A program made the translations under genes and the position numbers. Below, in pieces: positions 16,602-24,326 of a DNA stretch of 64,000 nucleotides. The notes beneath the pieces are model-generated. The model saw only the letters and a program-made list of their open reading frames with translations. It was not told the DNA's origin and did no database searches. How positions within the stretch are numbered: the first letter of the stretch is position 1; every line of letters begins with the position of its first letter. Source of the DNA: Rhizobacter sp. (GTDB lineage: Bacteria > Pseudomonadota > Gammaproteobacteria > Burkholderiales > Burkholderiaceae_C); assembly GCA_019635355.1 (NCBI GenBank), contig JAHBZQ010000001.1, forward strand, positions 4,898,001 through 4,962,000. The letters run 5' to 3'.

Positions 16602-17750
16602 TCACAGGTCGCGCCAGCTGCCGGCGACGGGGGTGAAGGTGCCGCTGCGCTGTTGCAGGGTTTGGAGGAGTGCGGCGTCGTGGTGGATGGCGGTCGGCCC
16701 GTGGGCCTGCAGGTCGTTCTCGGCGATGACCGCGCCGCGAACCGTGGCGCCCACGGTGTCGGTCCACTGCGGGTGGCGCAGGTAGACGAGGCCGTGGAGG
16801 GTCACTGCGGCGTTCAGTTCGACTGGCCCGTCGACCACGAGCAGCACGGGTCGCTCGGGTGAGCCCAGGGTCAACGCGGTGTCGACGCGCAGGCCACCGT
16901 CGAGCGCGATCAGCGTGTGCTCGCGGGCAGCCTCGGCCAGCGCGGCATCGCAGGCGGTGCGGCAGCTCAGCGTGGTGGCGCCCGGCTGCTCTCGCCAGTG
17001 GGCGGGGCTCATGCGGAAGACGCTCGCGTGCAGGCCTTGTGCGCTGAGGCCGGCCAATCCAGGCTCTTGGCTCAAGATCGAGGCACGCGAAGGCGTGCCG
17101 GGTGTGCTGATCGACCGCAGGCCGGCGCCCTGCACGCTGCCGCCGGCATGCAGCGTGACGCCGCCGGATGCGGCATCGGTGTGGGTGAGTGTGACGTCGC
17201 CGGTGAAACTGACGTTGCCCCGCACGGCAAGGGTGGCGGCGGGCAGGGTGTCGAGCCCCGGCACACGGCCGATGCTCTGGCGCAGCTCGACGCGTCGTCC
17301 GGCTTCGGTACCCTGGCCGACAGACACCAGCTGCCAGCGTTCCGCTCGTGACGGATCAGCGGTGAGCTGAACGCGGAAGGCAGGGGCCGACGCGTGTTGC
17401 ACCGAGCGGGGCTCACCGCCGCGCGGGCAATGGCAGGCCCACCCTGCGCCGTCGGCGACACAGCTGGCTTGTAGGGGTCCGAGCCGCGCCTGTGCGTGCC
17501 ATGCCGTGCCGGAGGCGGCGTCGGCGGCACGGCAGTCCTCGCCGATGGGTGCGCTGCGGTTGAGCTGGGCCAGCGCCCACGCAAGCCCGGCCTGGGCGGC
17601 TTCCTGCGCCTGCGCCGTGTGCAGCTGGTGCACCGAGCTGCGCACCTGCATCAGCACGCTGCGGTTGGCGAACGCCACGGCGAGCAGCACCGCGAACGCG
17701 AGCATCAGCGTGACGGGCAGGGCGGCCGCGCCGCGTTGGGTGGGCTTCAT
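16602..17750 (-). CDS. PilX-like minor pilin/pilus assembly protein
   Basis: 382-residue protein with a single N-terminal hydrophobic helix after a short leader (QRGAAALPVTLMLAFAVLLA), lacking the usual Glu 5, as in PilX-family proteins, followed by a QEAAQAGLAWALAQLN helix typical of that family. The central region is Ala/Gly/Thr-rich with predicted beta character (SIGRVPGLDTLPAATLAVRG). The ATG at 17750 overlaps the pilW stop (ATGA); a GTG nine bases upstream is an alternative start. Confidence 0.7.
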   Translation of the reverse strand: MKPTQRGAAALPVTLMLAFAVLLAVAFANRSVLMQVRSSVHQLHTAQAQEAAQAGLAWALAQLNRSAPIGEDCRAADAASGTAWHAQARLGPLQASCVADGAGWACHCPRGGEPRSVQHASAPAFRVQLTADPSRAERWQLVSVGQGTEAGRRVELRQSIGRVPGLDTLPAATLAVRGNVSFTGDVTLTHTDAASGGVTLHAGGSVQGAGLRSISTPGTPSRASILSQEPGLAGLSAQGLHASVFRMSPAHWREQPGATTLSCRTACDAALAEAAREHTLIALDGGLRVDTALTLGSPERPVLLVVDGPVELNAAVTLHGLVYLRHPQWTDTVGATVRGAVIAENDLQAHGPTAIHHDAALLQTLQQRSGTFTPVAGSWRDL

Positions 17751-18319
17751 GCCGGGCACGCGCCAGTGAGCGCGTCGTGGCGGAGCTGCACGTGGCGCGT
17801 GGCGGTGCGGGTCCAGCGGGTGCCGTGCACGGCTTGCGCGGTGAGTTCGATGTCGATGCTGCGCAGCTGCTGGCGGGGCGGGCAGTTCGGCGTGGCGTCG
17901 CTGCAGGCTTCGCGGCAGGTGCCGTCGAGCACGATCTCCTGCGTGCGTGGCACGAAGCGCAAGGACGAGACGCGCAAGGTCTGGGCATCGTTCATCGCCT
18001 GCCAGTGGCCGTCGCCGATCTTCATGCTGACGACGCCGTCCTGCAGCCGATAGGCGAGCTGTTCGGGGCTGCCTGCCGGGCTGAAGCGCACGCCGTCGCC
18101 CTGCACGGCCAGTGGGCCGGCGCGGCGCAGGTCGCGCGACACCAGGTCGGCGATGGCCTGCAGGTCTTGCGTGAGCCGTGCCTCGACCAGCAGGCGGTGG
18201 TTTTCGCGCAGGTGCTGGCTCATCGCGAGCAGTGCGACAGCGGTGAGCAGCAGGGCGATGGCCAGGCCGACCATCAGCTCGACCAGCGTGAGGCCGCGTT
18301 GTGTGTAAGCGCGCGTCAT
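17747..18319 (-). CDS. PilW-like minor prepilin
   Basis: 190-residue protein with a clear type III prepilin signal, QRGLTLVELMVGLAIALLL, cleaved after Gly with Glu at position 5 and a following hydrophobic helix. The paired C-terminal cysteines (CREACSDATPNC) suggest a disulfide-bounded loop. The ATG at 18319 lies one base after the upstream pilE-like stop, and its own stop overlaps the next gene, so the genes are translationally linked. Confidence 0.8.
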   Translation of the reverse strand: MTRAYTQRGLTLVELMVGLAIALLLTAVALLAMSQHLRENHRLLVEARLTQDLQAIADLVSRDLRRAGPLAVQGDGVRFSPAGSPEQLAYRLQDGVVSMKIGDGHWQAMNDAQTLRVSSLRFVPRTQEIVLDGTCREACSDATPNCPPRQQLRSIDIELTAQAVHGTRWTRTATRHVQLRHDALTGACPA

Positions 18320-18320
18320 C

Positions 18321-18755
18321 TCAGAGGCCCCAGCAGCGGCGGTTGTCGGCATCGGTGTTGGTGTGGCGCTCGTCCTCGCCCGACGCGCGGGTGGTCTGGC
18401 CGTTGGCAACCACGATCCGCAACACGCGGCAGGGGCGGTCGCCGGCTTGTGCGCCGGTCGCGGTGGCGACGAGCGAATAACCCGAAGCGCTCGTGTCCGC
18501 CACGGCGAGCGTGTAGTAGCGCAGCCCCGAGGCGGCCGGCGTGCGCAGCTCGGCGAGGCTGGCGTACTGCGTGTTGCTGGAGCGCCATTGCTCCTGGCTC
18601 AACTGCAGCTGCAGCAGGGCGCTCACGCCGTCGATGCGCCGTGCCTTGTAGAGCGGGCCCTGGAAGCTCGGGACGGCGATGCCCGCGAGGATGCCGACGA
18701 TGGCGGTGACGACCATCATCTCGATGAGCGTGAAGCCGTGCTGGAGGCGTTGCAT
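18321..18755 (-). CDS. PilE-like type IV minor prepilin
   Basis: 144-residue type IV pilin-like protein with the processing site HGFTLIEMMVVTAIVGILAG (Gly/Phe cleavage, Glu 5) and a short globular domain with two late cysteines (DRPC and RRCWGL) that likely form the D-loop disulfide. Its size and C-terminal pattern match PilE-type minor pilins found at the end of Pseudomonas fimT-pilVWXY1E operons; here it is second in order. Confidence 0.82.
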   Translation of the reverse strand: MQRLQHGFTLIEMMVVTAIVGILAGIAVPSFQGPLYKARRIDGVSALLQLQLSQEQWRSSNTQYASLAELRTPAASGLRYYTLAVADTSASGYSLVATATGAQAGDRPCRVLRIVVANGQTTRASGEDERHTNTDADNRRCWGL

Positions 18756-18772
18756 GGTCAAGGCCTCCACGG

Positions 18773-19300
18773 TCAGCAGGCGCTGTAGCCCGGGACCGCG
18801 CCGTGGGCCGCGCACGAGCGCACACGGCCCATCAGGTTGACGGTGTGCTGCACCGTGCGGCCCTGGGCGCCGCTCACGCGCAGCGTGGCGGTCGGGCTGG
18901 CAGTGCCGTGCTCGGGTGCGAAGAGCACTGAGCGCACGTTGGACTGGAGCGAGAGGCCCTGGCCCGTGGGCAGTGCCACCGTCTTGATCGGGGCTGCGCC
19001 GTCGTCGCAGCGGCCCGTGCCATCGGCGTCGCAATGGCAACGGTCGCTGGCGCCGGTGTGCACGATGTAGCAGGCGGTGCCGGCGAAGGTGATGCGCACG
19101 CCTTCGTTGCGAAGCAGCGCTTCGGTGCGGGCATGTTGAAGGTCGCTCGACAGTTCGCCTGCGATGCCCTTGAGCCGCTGCTGGTCGGCCCAGCCATGAA
19201 GCGACGGCACCGCGGCCGTCGTGACAATGCCGGCCACGGCGAGCGTGGCCATCGTCTCGATCAAGGTTAAGCCGCGTGCTGCGGCGCTCCCGGTGTGCAT
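18773..19300 (-). CDS. FimT/GspH-like minor prepilin
   Basis: 175-residue pseudopilin with the signal ARGLTLIETMATLAVAGIV (Glu 5 present), followed by the GspH/FimT-type helix SLHGWADQQRLKGIAGELSS and DLQHARTEALLRNEGVRITF, the best diagnostic of the FimT group. FimT-type minor pilins can bind DNA in naturally transformable bacteria, but that function cannot be read here. The ATG at 19300 follows GGAGGGCACC, a good ribosome binding site; it is the first gene of the minor pilin operon. Confidence 0.82.
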   Translation of the reverse strand: MHTGSAAARGLTLIETMATLAVAGIVTTAAVPSLHGWADQQRLKGIAGELSSDLQHARTEALLRNEGVRITFAGTACYIVHTGASDRCHCDADGTGRCDDGAAPIKTVALPTGQGLSLQSNVRSVLFAPEHGTASPTATLRVSGAQGRTVQHTVNLMGRVRSCAAHGAVPGYSAC

Positions 19301-19427
19301 GGTGCCCTCCCTCTGTTTTGGTGTGAGGGCACTGTAGAAAATGCACCGCGGTGTGGCTTCCACCGCGCGGGGGAAATCCCCGGGCCACTGGTGAGGGCAC
19401 CCGGGTGGGGGTCAGCAAAAGAGAGGA

Positions 19428-19871
19428 TCAGATGTCGCGGATCAGCTGCCGGAACTCGTCCACGTCTTCGAAGCTGCGGTAGACCGAGGCGAAGCGCACG
19501 TAGGCCACCTTGTCGATGCGCTTGAGCTCGCGCATCACGAATTCGCCGACCTTGGTCGACGCCACTTCCTTCGCGCCGCTGTTGAGCAGCTTGTCTTGAA
19601 TGCGCTCGAGCGCCGCGTCGATCTGTTCGACGCTGACCGGGCGCTTGCGCAGCGCAAGCGTCATCGAGGCGCGCACCTTGCCAATGTCGAACTCGGCGCG
19701 GGTGCCGTCTTTCTTGACGACCGAGGGCAGCGCGATTTCAGCGCGCTCGTAGGTGGTGAAGCGCTTGTCGCAGCTCTGGCAGCGCCGACGGCGGCGCACG
19801 ACGTCACCCTCGTCGGACTCGCGGGTCTCGACGACTTGGGTGTCTTCGTGGGAGCAGAAGGGGCAACGCAT
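19428..19871 (-). CDS. nrdR: Transcriptional repressor NrdR
   Basis: 147-residue repressor of ribonucleotide reductase genes. It has an N-terminal zinc ribbon (MRCPFC and RCQSCDKRF, four cysteines), then an ATP-cone domain (VVKKDGTRAEFDIGKVRASM to the VYRSFEDVDEFRQLI end) that senses dATP/ATP. The ATG at 19871 is chosen because MRCPFC is the conserved N-terminus; a TTG further upstream would add five residues. It follows glyA by about 52 bases, the usual betaproteobacterial order. Confidence 0.96.
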   Translation of the reverse strand: MRCPFCSHEDTQVVETRESDEGDVVRRRRRCQSCDKRFTTYERAEIALPSVVKKDGTRAEFDIGKVRASMTLALRKRPVSVEQIDAALERIQDKLLNSGAKEVASTKVGEFVMRELKRIDKVAYVRFASVYRSFEDVDEFRQLIRDI

Positions 19872-19923
19872 CGGCGGCTCCGCCAAAAACGAGGGCGGGG
19901 TTGCTGCGCAACCCCTTCTCGGC

Positions 19924-21174
19924 TTATCGGTAAACCGGGAACTCGCGGGTCAGCGCGGTGACCTTGGCGCGCACGGCCGCGATGTTTGCCTCATCGTGCG
20001 GCTTGTCCAGCACGTCGGCGATCAGGTTGGCGGTGATGCGCGCCTGCTCTTCCTTGAACCCGCGCGTGGTGAACGCCGGTGAGCCGAGGCGGATGCCGCT
20101 CGTGACCATCGGCTTCTGCGGGTCGTTGGGGATGCCGTTCTTGTTGCAGGTCATGTGGGCCGCGCCCAGGATGGCCTCGGCTTCCTTGCCGGTCAGGTTC
20201 TTCGGGCGCAGGTCGACCAGCATCACGTGGCTTTCGGTGCGGCCCGAGACGATGCGCAGGCCGCGCTGCGTGAGCGTGTCGGCCAGCACGGCGGCGTTCT
20301 TCACCACCTGCTGCTGGTAGGCCTTGAATTCGGGCGACAGCGCTTCCTTGAAGGCGACGGCCTTGCCGGCGATCACGTGCATCAGCGGGCCGCCCTGGAT
20401 GCCCGGGAAGATCGCGCTGTTGATCTTCTTGGCGATGTCTTCGTTGTTCATCAGCACCACGCCGCCGCGCGGGCCGCGCAGGCTCTTGTGGGTGGTGGAG
20501 GTGACGACGTCGGCGAAGGGCACCGGATTCGGGTACACCCCCGCGGCGATCAGGCCGGCGTAGTGGGCCATGTCGACCATGAAGTAGGCACCGATGGCCT
20601 TGGCGACCTTGGCGAAGCGCTCGAAGTCGATGCGCAGGGCGTAGGCCGAGGCGCCGGCAATGATCAGCTTGGGCTTGTGTTCGTGGGCCAGGCGCTCCAT
20701 CGCGTCGTAGTCGATGGCTTCGTTCTTGTCGAGGCCGTAGCTCACCACCTTGAACCACTTGCCGCTCATGTTGAGCGGCATGCCGTGTGTCAGGTGGCCG
20801 CCTTCGGCGAGGCTCATGCCCATGATGGTGTCGCCGGGCTGCAGCAGGCCGAAGAAGACCGACTGGTTGGCCTGCGAGCCCGAGTTGGCCTGCACGTTGG
20901 CGAACTGGGCGCCGAAGAGTTGCTTCAGCCGGTCGATCGCCAGCTGCTCGACGATGTCGACGTACTCGCAGCCGCCGTAATAGCGCTTGCCGGGGTAGCC
21001 CTCGGCGTACTTGTTGGTGAGTTGGCTGCCTTGTGCAGCCATGACGGCCGGCGAGGTGTAGTTCTCGGAGGCGATCAGCTCGATGTGGTCTTCCTGGCGT
21101 TGGTTCTCGCTCTGGATCGCGGCCCAGAGTTCGGGGTCAACGGAGGCAATGGTGGATTTGGCGCGGTCGAACAT
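19924..21174 (-). CDS. glyA: Serine hydroxymethyltransferase
   Basis: PLP enzyme converting serine and tetrahydrofolate to glycine and 5,10-methylene-tetrahydrofolate. The 416-residue protein matches the family length; key motifs are EGYPGKRYYGGCEYVD, the PLP-lysine segment TSTTHKSLRGPRGG, and MVDMAHYAGLIAAGVYPNP. The ATG at 21174 fixes the conserved start MFDRAKSTI; the frame is open further upstream, but that part is riboswitch leader. It is cotranscribed with nrdR and probably controlled by the ZTP riboswitch upstream. Confidence 0.97.
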   Translation of the reverse strand: MFDRAKSTIASVDPELWAAIQSENQRQEDHIELIASENYTSPAVMAAQGSQLTNKYAEGYPGKRYYGGCEYVDIVEQLAIDRLKQLFGAQFANVQANSGSQANQSVFFGLLQPGDTIMGMSLAEGGHLTHGMPLNMSGKWFKVVSYGLDKNEAIDYDAMERLAHEHKPKLIIAGASAYALRIDFERFAKVAKAIGAYFMVDMAHYAGLIAAGVYPNPVPFADVVTSTTHKSLRGPRGGVVLMNNEDIAKKINSAIFPGIQGGPLMHVIAGKAVAFKEALSPEFKAYQQQVVKNAAVLADTLTQRGLRIVSGRTESHVMLVDLRPKNLTGKEAEAILGAAHMTCNKNGIPNDPQKPMVTSGIRLGSPAFTTRGFKEEQARITANLIADVLDKPHDEANIAAVRAKVTALTREFPVYR

Positions 21175-21231
21175 GTGGCGGTTCTCTAGGTCAGGTGTGT
21201 CCCGTCGACCATCTGCATCGGGAGATGCGAT

Positions 21232-21332
21232 CTCGGGGCTGCCCAGGCGAACGGCGGAACCGGCTCCAAACATCTGGAGCGGGCCGCGCTTCCCAGTGGT
21301 TCACCACCTCAGGCTCCGCAGTCATCAGACCG
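21232..21332 (-). promoter_or_regulatory. ZTP (pfl) riboswitch upstream of glyA
   Basis: Read on the minus strand, the glyA leader contains the hallmarks of the pfl/ZTP aptamer: a 5' GAUGACUG segment, a hairpin GGUGGUGAACCACU, GGGAAGCGCGG, a variable stem-loop (GCUCCAGAUGUUUGGAGC) and the conserved 3' block CCGUUCGCCUGGGCA, ending about 60 bases before the start codon. ZTP riboswitches sense the purine intermediate ZMP/ZTP that accumulates when 10-formyl-tetrahydrofolate is short and commonly switch on glyA, purH or folate genes. Assignment rests on recalled consensus; a covariance-model search would settle it. Confidence 0.8.
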
Positions 21333-21407
21333 GGGCCCCATCGCCAGTTGCGCAGCGGGTGGGAGTGTAGCGCGGCAGGTCGTGCCTGCCACGTTCACGT
21401 GGGGGAG

Positions 21408-22307
21408 TCAGCCGGCCAGGGCCACCTGGTCCGTGGTCGACTTCTCACCCGGTGACGCCGGCTTGGCGTCGGGTCCGGTCAGGGTGGCGGGTACCGTGAC
21501 GGGCGCCGGCAGGATCAACGGCGCGGTGATCGACACGCTCTTGCCCGCGGCGACCTGGCGCAGGTGCTCCTGCTCGGCCAGCACCTTGCCCGCGTAGCCG
21601 CCATCGTCGGCCAGGTTGGCCGCGCCGACGTAGTAGCGCAGGCCCGCTTCCAGGCCACCGGCGCGCGAGATGCATTCCTTGAGCACCTGCACGCCGACGC
21701 GCAGGTTGGTCACCGGGTCGAAGGCCGCGTGGTTGCCACCGAAGGCCTCGTACTTGTCGTCATGCACGCGCGTCATCACCTGCATCAGGCCTTGTGCGCC
21801 GACCGGGCTCTGCGCGAACGGGTTGAAGCTCGACTCGATGGCCATGATGGCGAGGATCAGCGTCGGCTCCAGGTTCGCCTTGGCGCCGACCGTCCAGGCT
21901 TCCTGCACCAGGCGGGCCACCGGCTCCGGCGCCACGCGGTAGCGGCGAGACAGCCAGGTGGCGACGGCCGCCTGCTGGCGGGTCAGTTCGCGGGGGTCGC
22001 TGGCGGTGGCGCGGGTGATGGCGTCGGGCTCGTTCAGCCCCGCCAGGGCTTCCAGCGTGCCGGCCGTGCGGGCCTCGTGCCGGGCCTGCAGCCAGCTCAG
22101 GGCTTTCTGTTCGACACCCTGGCTCAGGTCGCGGTGGCTGAACAGGAAGACCAGCATGGCGACGATCACCAGACCCACCAGGGCCAGGGTGTTGTGGCTG
22201 ACTTCGAGCAGGCCGTGGCCCACGTCGCGGAGAAAAACGGTTGCGGAGCCTGCGGCCCGGGTGCGGGCCGATTGCAGGTGCGAGAGCAAATTCTGAAGCG
22301 CTGTCAT
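21408..22307 (-). CDS. Membrane-anchored lytic transglycosylase (SLT domain)
   Basis: 299-residue protein with a transmembrane helix near residues 39-56 (NTLALVGLVIVAMLVFLFSH) and a C-terminal SLT lysozyme-like domain (about 150-270): catalytic Glu in IMAIESSFNPFAQSPVGAQG, the LMQVM motif, and GLRYYVGAANLADDGGYAGK. It should cleave peptidoglycan between MurNAc and GlcNAc at the periplasmic side of the inner membrane. The ATG at 22307 is preceded by AAGGAGTGAC, a strong ribosome binding site. It is divergent from ubiD. Confidence 0.9.
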   Translation of the reverse strand: MTALQNLLSHLQSARTRAAGSATVFLRDVGHGLLEVSHNTLALVGLVIVAMLVFLFSHRDLSQGVEQKALSWLQARHEARTAGTLEALAGLNEPDAITRATASDPRELTRQQAAVATWLSRRYRVAPEPVARLVQEAWTVGAKANLEPTLILAIMAIESSFNPFAQSPVGAQGLMQVMTRVHDDKYEAFGGNHAAFDPVTNLRVGVQVLKECISRAGGLEAGLRYYVGAANLADDGGYAGKVLAEQEHLRQVAAGKSVSITAPLILPAPVTVPATLTGPDAKPASPGEKSTTDQVALAG

Positions 22308-22505
22308 GTCACTCCTTTCTTCTCTGTCTCGCTCCCGGCCAGCGGATGCCCGTGGCTGGGAAAGTGGACAGTGATAATCCCTCGGCAAGTGGCGTGCGGG
22401 ATTAGGCAGCGTGCGCCTGTCGGACTTCCGGCTTTGCTGAACCAGTCATCGGCGCGGGTTATCCCTGATCTGTGTCAGGTGCGGCGCGGATTCTGTTGGA
22501 CCGGG

Positions 22506-22547
22506 TCATAACTGGTCAAGGATATAAAAATGACCTTTCATAACTGG
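22506..22547. promoter_or_regulatory. Repeated TCATAACTGG motif before ubiD
   Basis: The decamer TCATAACTGG occurs at 22506-22515 and again at 22538-22547, separated by an AT-rich segment (GGATATAAAAATG). The arms GGTCA and TGACC flank this segment. The second copy runs into the ubiD ribosome binding region (GGAAAGC). It may be a regulator or promoter region; no known consensus was matched. Confidence 0.35.
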
Positions 22548-22552
22548 AAAGC

Positions 22553-24112
22553 ATGAAATATCGCGATCTGCGGGACTTCATGGCCGGCCTGGAACGCCTC
22601 GGCGAGCTGCGGCAGGTCGCCGAGCCAGTCTCCGCGCGGCTTGAAATGACAGCGCTCAGTGACAAGGTCCTCCGTTCCGGAGGTCCGGCGCTGTGGTTCA
22701 AGAACCCCAGTGGTTACAAATTTTCCGCCTTGACGAACCTCTTCGGTACCCCGAAACGAGTGGCCCTTGGCATGGGGGCTACCGAGGTAAACGAGCTGCG
22801 GGATGTGGGCCGCGTGCTGGCCAGCCTGAAGGAGCCGGAGCCGCCGAAAGGTCTGAAAGACACCGGTCGCTTGTTACAGATGGCCAAGGCTTTGTGGGAC
22901 ATGAAGCCCGCCGTTACCGGCAAAGCCGCCTGCCACGAGGAAGTCTTGACCGGCGACGAGATCGACCTCAGCCAACTGCCCATCCAGACCTGCTGGCCCG
23001 GAGACGTCGCCCCCTTGATCACCTGGGGTCTGGTGATCACCCGCGGGCCGCAAGGCACGCCCAACGCCCGCAAGCGGCAGAACCTGGGCATCTACCGCCA
23101 GCAGGTGATCGGCCCGCGCCAGGTCATCATGCGTTGGCTCACCCACCGGGGTGGAGCGCTTGATTTCCGGGACTTCGCCCTGGCCCGGCCTGGCCAGGCG
23201 TTCCCGATCGCCGTGGCGCTGGGGGCCGACCCGGCGACCATCCTCGGTGCCGTGACCCCCGTGCCCGACACGCTGTCGGAGTACCAGTTCGCCGGCCTGC
23301 TGCGCGGTAGCCGCACCGAGGTGTTCGACACCGCCGTCGGCGACCAGGGCGTGATGCTGCAGGCGCCGGCCGGGGCCGAGATCGTGCTCGAAGGCCACAT
23401 CCCACCGGCCGCGCCCGGCTACACCGGCACCAGCCCGCACGGTGTGCCGCTCAAAGAGGTGGGTGGCTACTTGCACGCGCTCGAAGGCCCGTTCGGTGAC
23501 CACACCGGCTACTACAACGAGCAGGACTGGTTCCCCGTGTTCGAGCTCAGCCGCCTGCTGCGGCGGCGCGATGCGATCTACCACTCCACCTACACCGGCA
23601 AGCCGCCCGACGAGCCGGCCGTGCTGGGTGTCGCCCTGAACGAAGTCTTCGTGCCGATCCTCCAGAAGCAATTCCCGGAGATCGTCGACTTCTATCTACC
23701 GCCCGAAGGTTGCAGCTACCGGATGGCGATCGTCAGCATCAAGAAGAGCTACCCCGGCCACGCCAAGCGGTTGATGTTCGGCATCTGGAGCTTCCTGCGC
23801 CAGTTCATGTACACCAAGTTCATCGTGGTGACCGACGACGACGTCGACATCCGCAGCTGGCAAGACGTGATCTGGGCCATCACCACCCGCGTCGACCCGG
23901 TGCGCGACACCACGCTCGTCGAGCACACGCCCATCGACTACCTCGACTTCGCCTCGCCCGTGAGCGGCCTGGGCGGCAAGATGGGGCTGGACGCCACCAA
24001 CAAGTGGCCGGGCGAGACCAGCCGCGAGTGGGGGCGCAACATCAAGATGGACGCAGAGGTGGAGCAGCGCGTCAGTGGCCTCTTCGACCGCCTGATGAAG
24101 CCGTCTCAATGA
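22553..24112 (+). CDS. ubiD: 4-hydroxy-3-polyprenylbenzoate decarboxylase
   Basis: 519-residue prenylated-FMN-dependent decarboxylase acting early in ubiquinone biosynthesis. The N-terminus MKYRDLRDFMAGLERLGELR is characteristic, and later segments such as NLGIYRQQVIGPRQVIMRWL, EIVLEGHIPP and FIVVTDDDVDIRSWQDVIWA match the UbiD family, including the acidic and Arg residues that bind prFMN and metal. It needs the flavin prenyltransferase UbiX, which is not in this window. The gene stands alone, divergent from the transglycosylase, with a strong terminator about 160 bases downstream. Confidence 0.96.
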   Translation: MKYRDLRDFMAGLERLGELRQVAEPVSARLEMTALSDKVLRSGGPALWFKNPSGYKFSALTNLFGTPKRVALGMGATEVNELRDVGRVLASLKEPEPPKGLKDTGRLLQMAKALWDMKPAVTGKAACHEEVLTGDEIDLSQLPIQTCWPGDVAPLITWGLVITRGPQGTPNARKRQNLGIYRQQVIGPRQVIMRWLTHRGGALDFRDFALARPGQAFPIAVALGADPATILGAVTPVPDTLSEYQFAGLLRGSRTEVFDTAVGDQGVMLQAPAGAEIVLEGHIPPAAPGYTGTSPHGVPLKEVGGYLHALEGPFGDHTGYYNEQDWFPVFELSRLLRRRDAIYHSTYTGKPPDEPAVLGVALNEVFVPILQKQFPEIVDFYLPPEGCSYRMAIVSIKKSYPGHAKRLMFGIWSFLRQFMYTKFIVVTDDDVDIRSWQDVIWAITTRVDPVRDTTLVEHTPIDYLDFASPVSGLGGKMGLDATNKWPGETSREWGRNIKMDAEVEQRVSGLFDRLMKPSQ

Positions 24113-24176
24113 TGCGGCGCCGCGTCATAGACGATCTCACTTGGCGCTGATGCAGGCCGTCATCTAGTTTTAGGGA

Positions 24177-24313
24177 GCCTGCATGCAGGCATCCTCACTG
24201 GCGCAGTCACTGCGCTATAGGAGCCCTGGACCTACTTCCTCCAGAGCCCCGACCGATGGCGTCAGCCGTCCGTCCCCCTTCCGCCGCGAGGTTGGAAGGG
24301 GGCTTCGCTTTTT
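24177..24313 (+). ncRNA. Candidate small RNA ending in a terminator (speculative)
   Basis: The 214-base gap after ubiD holds more structure than a 3' end needs: a perfect palindrome GCCTGCATGCAGGC at 24177-24190, then GCGCAGT/ACTGCGC around one central C at about 24200-24215, then the terminator at 24274-24313. A weak sigma-70-like pair (TTGGCG near 24151, TCTAGT 16 bases later) could start a short transcript here. No known RNA family was recognised, so this is only a candidate; it may simply be the ubiD 3' untranslated region. Confidence 0.25.
24274..24313 (+). terminator. Rho-independent terminator downstream of ubiD
   Basis: A perfect 9-bp stem CCCCCTTCC (24274-24282) and GGAAGGGGG (24294-24302) with an 11-base loop is followed by CTTCGCTTTTT. 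It is oriented to stop ubiD transcription and sits just before the convergent ydcF-like gene. Confidence 0.82.
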
Positions 24314-24326
24314 GGGCGACGTTTGT

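Noticed and set aside
24177..24190. Palindrome GCCTGCATGCAGGC as a transposon end or attachment site
   Set aside because: No second copy, target duplication, integrase or transposase is present nearby.
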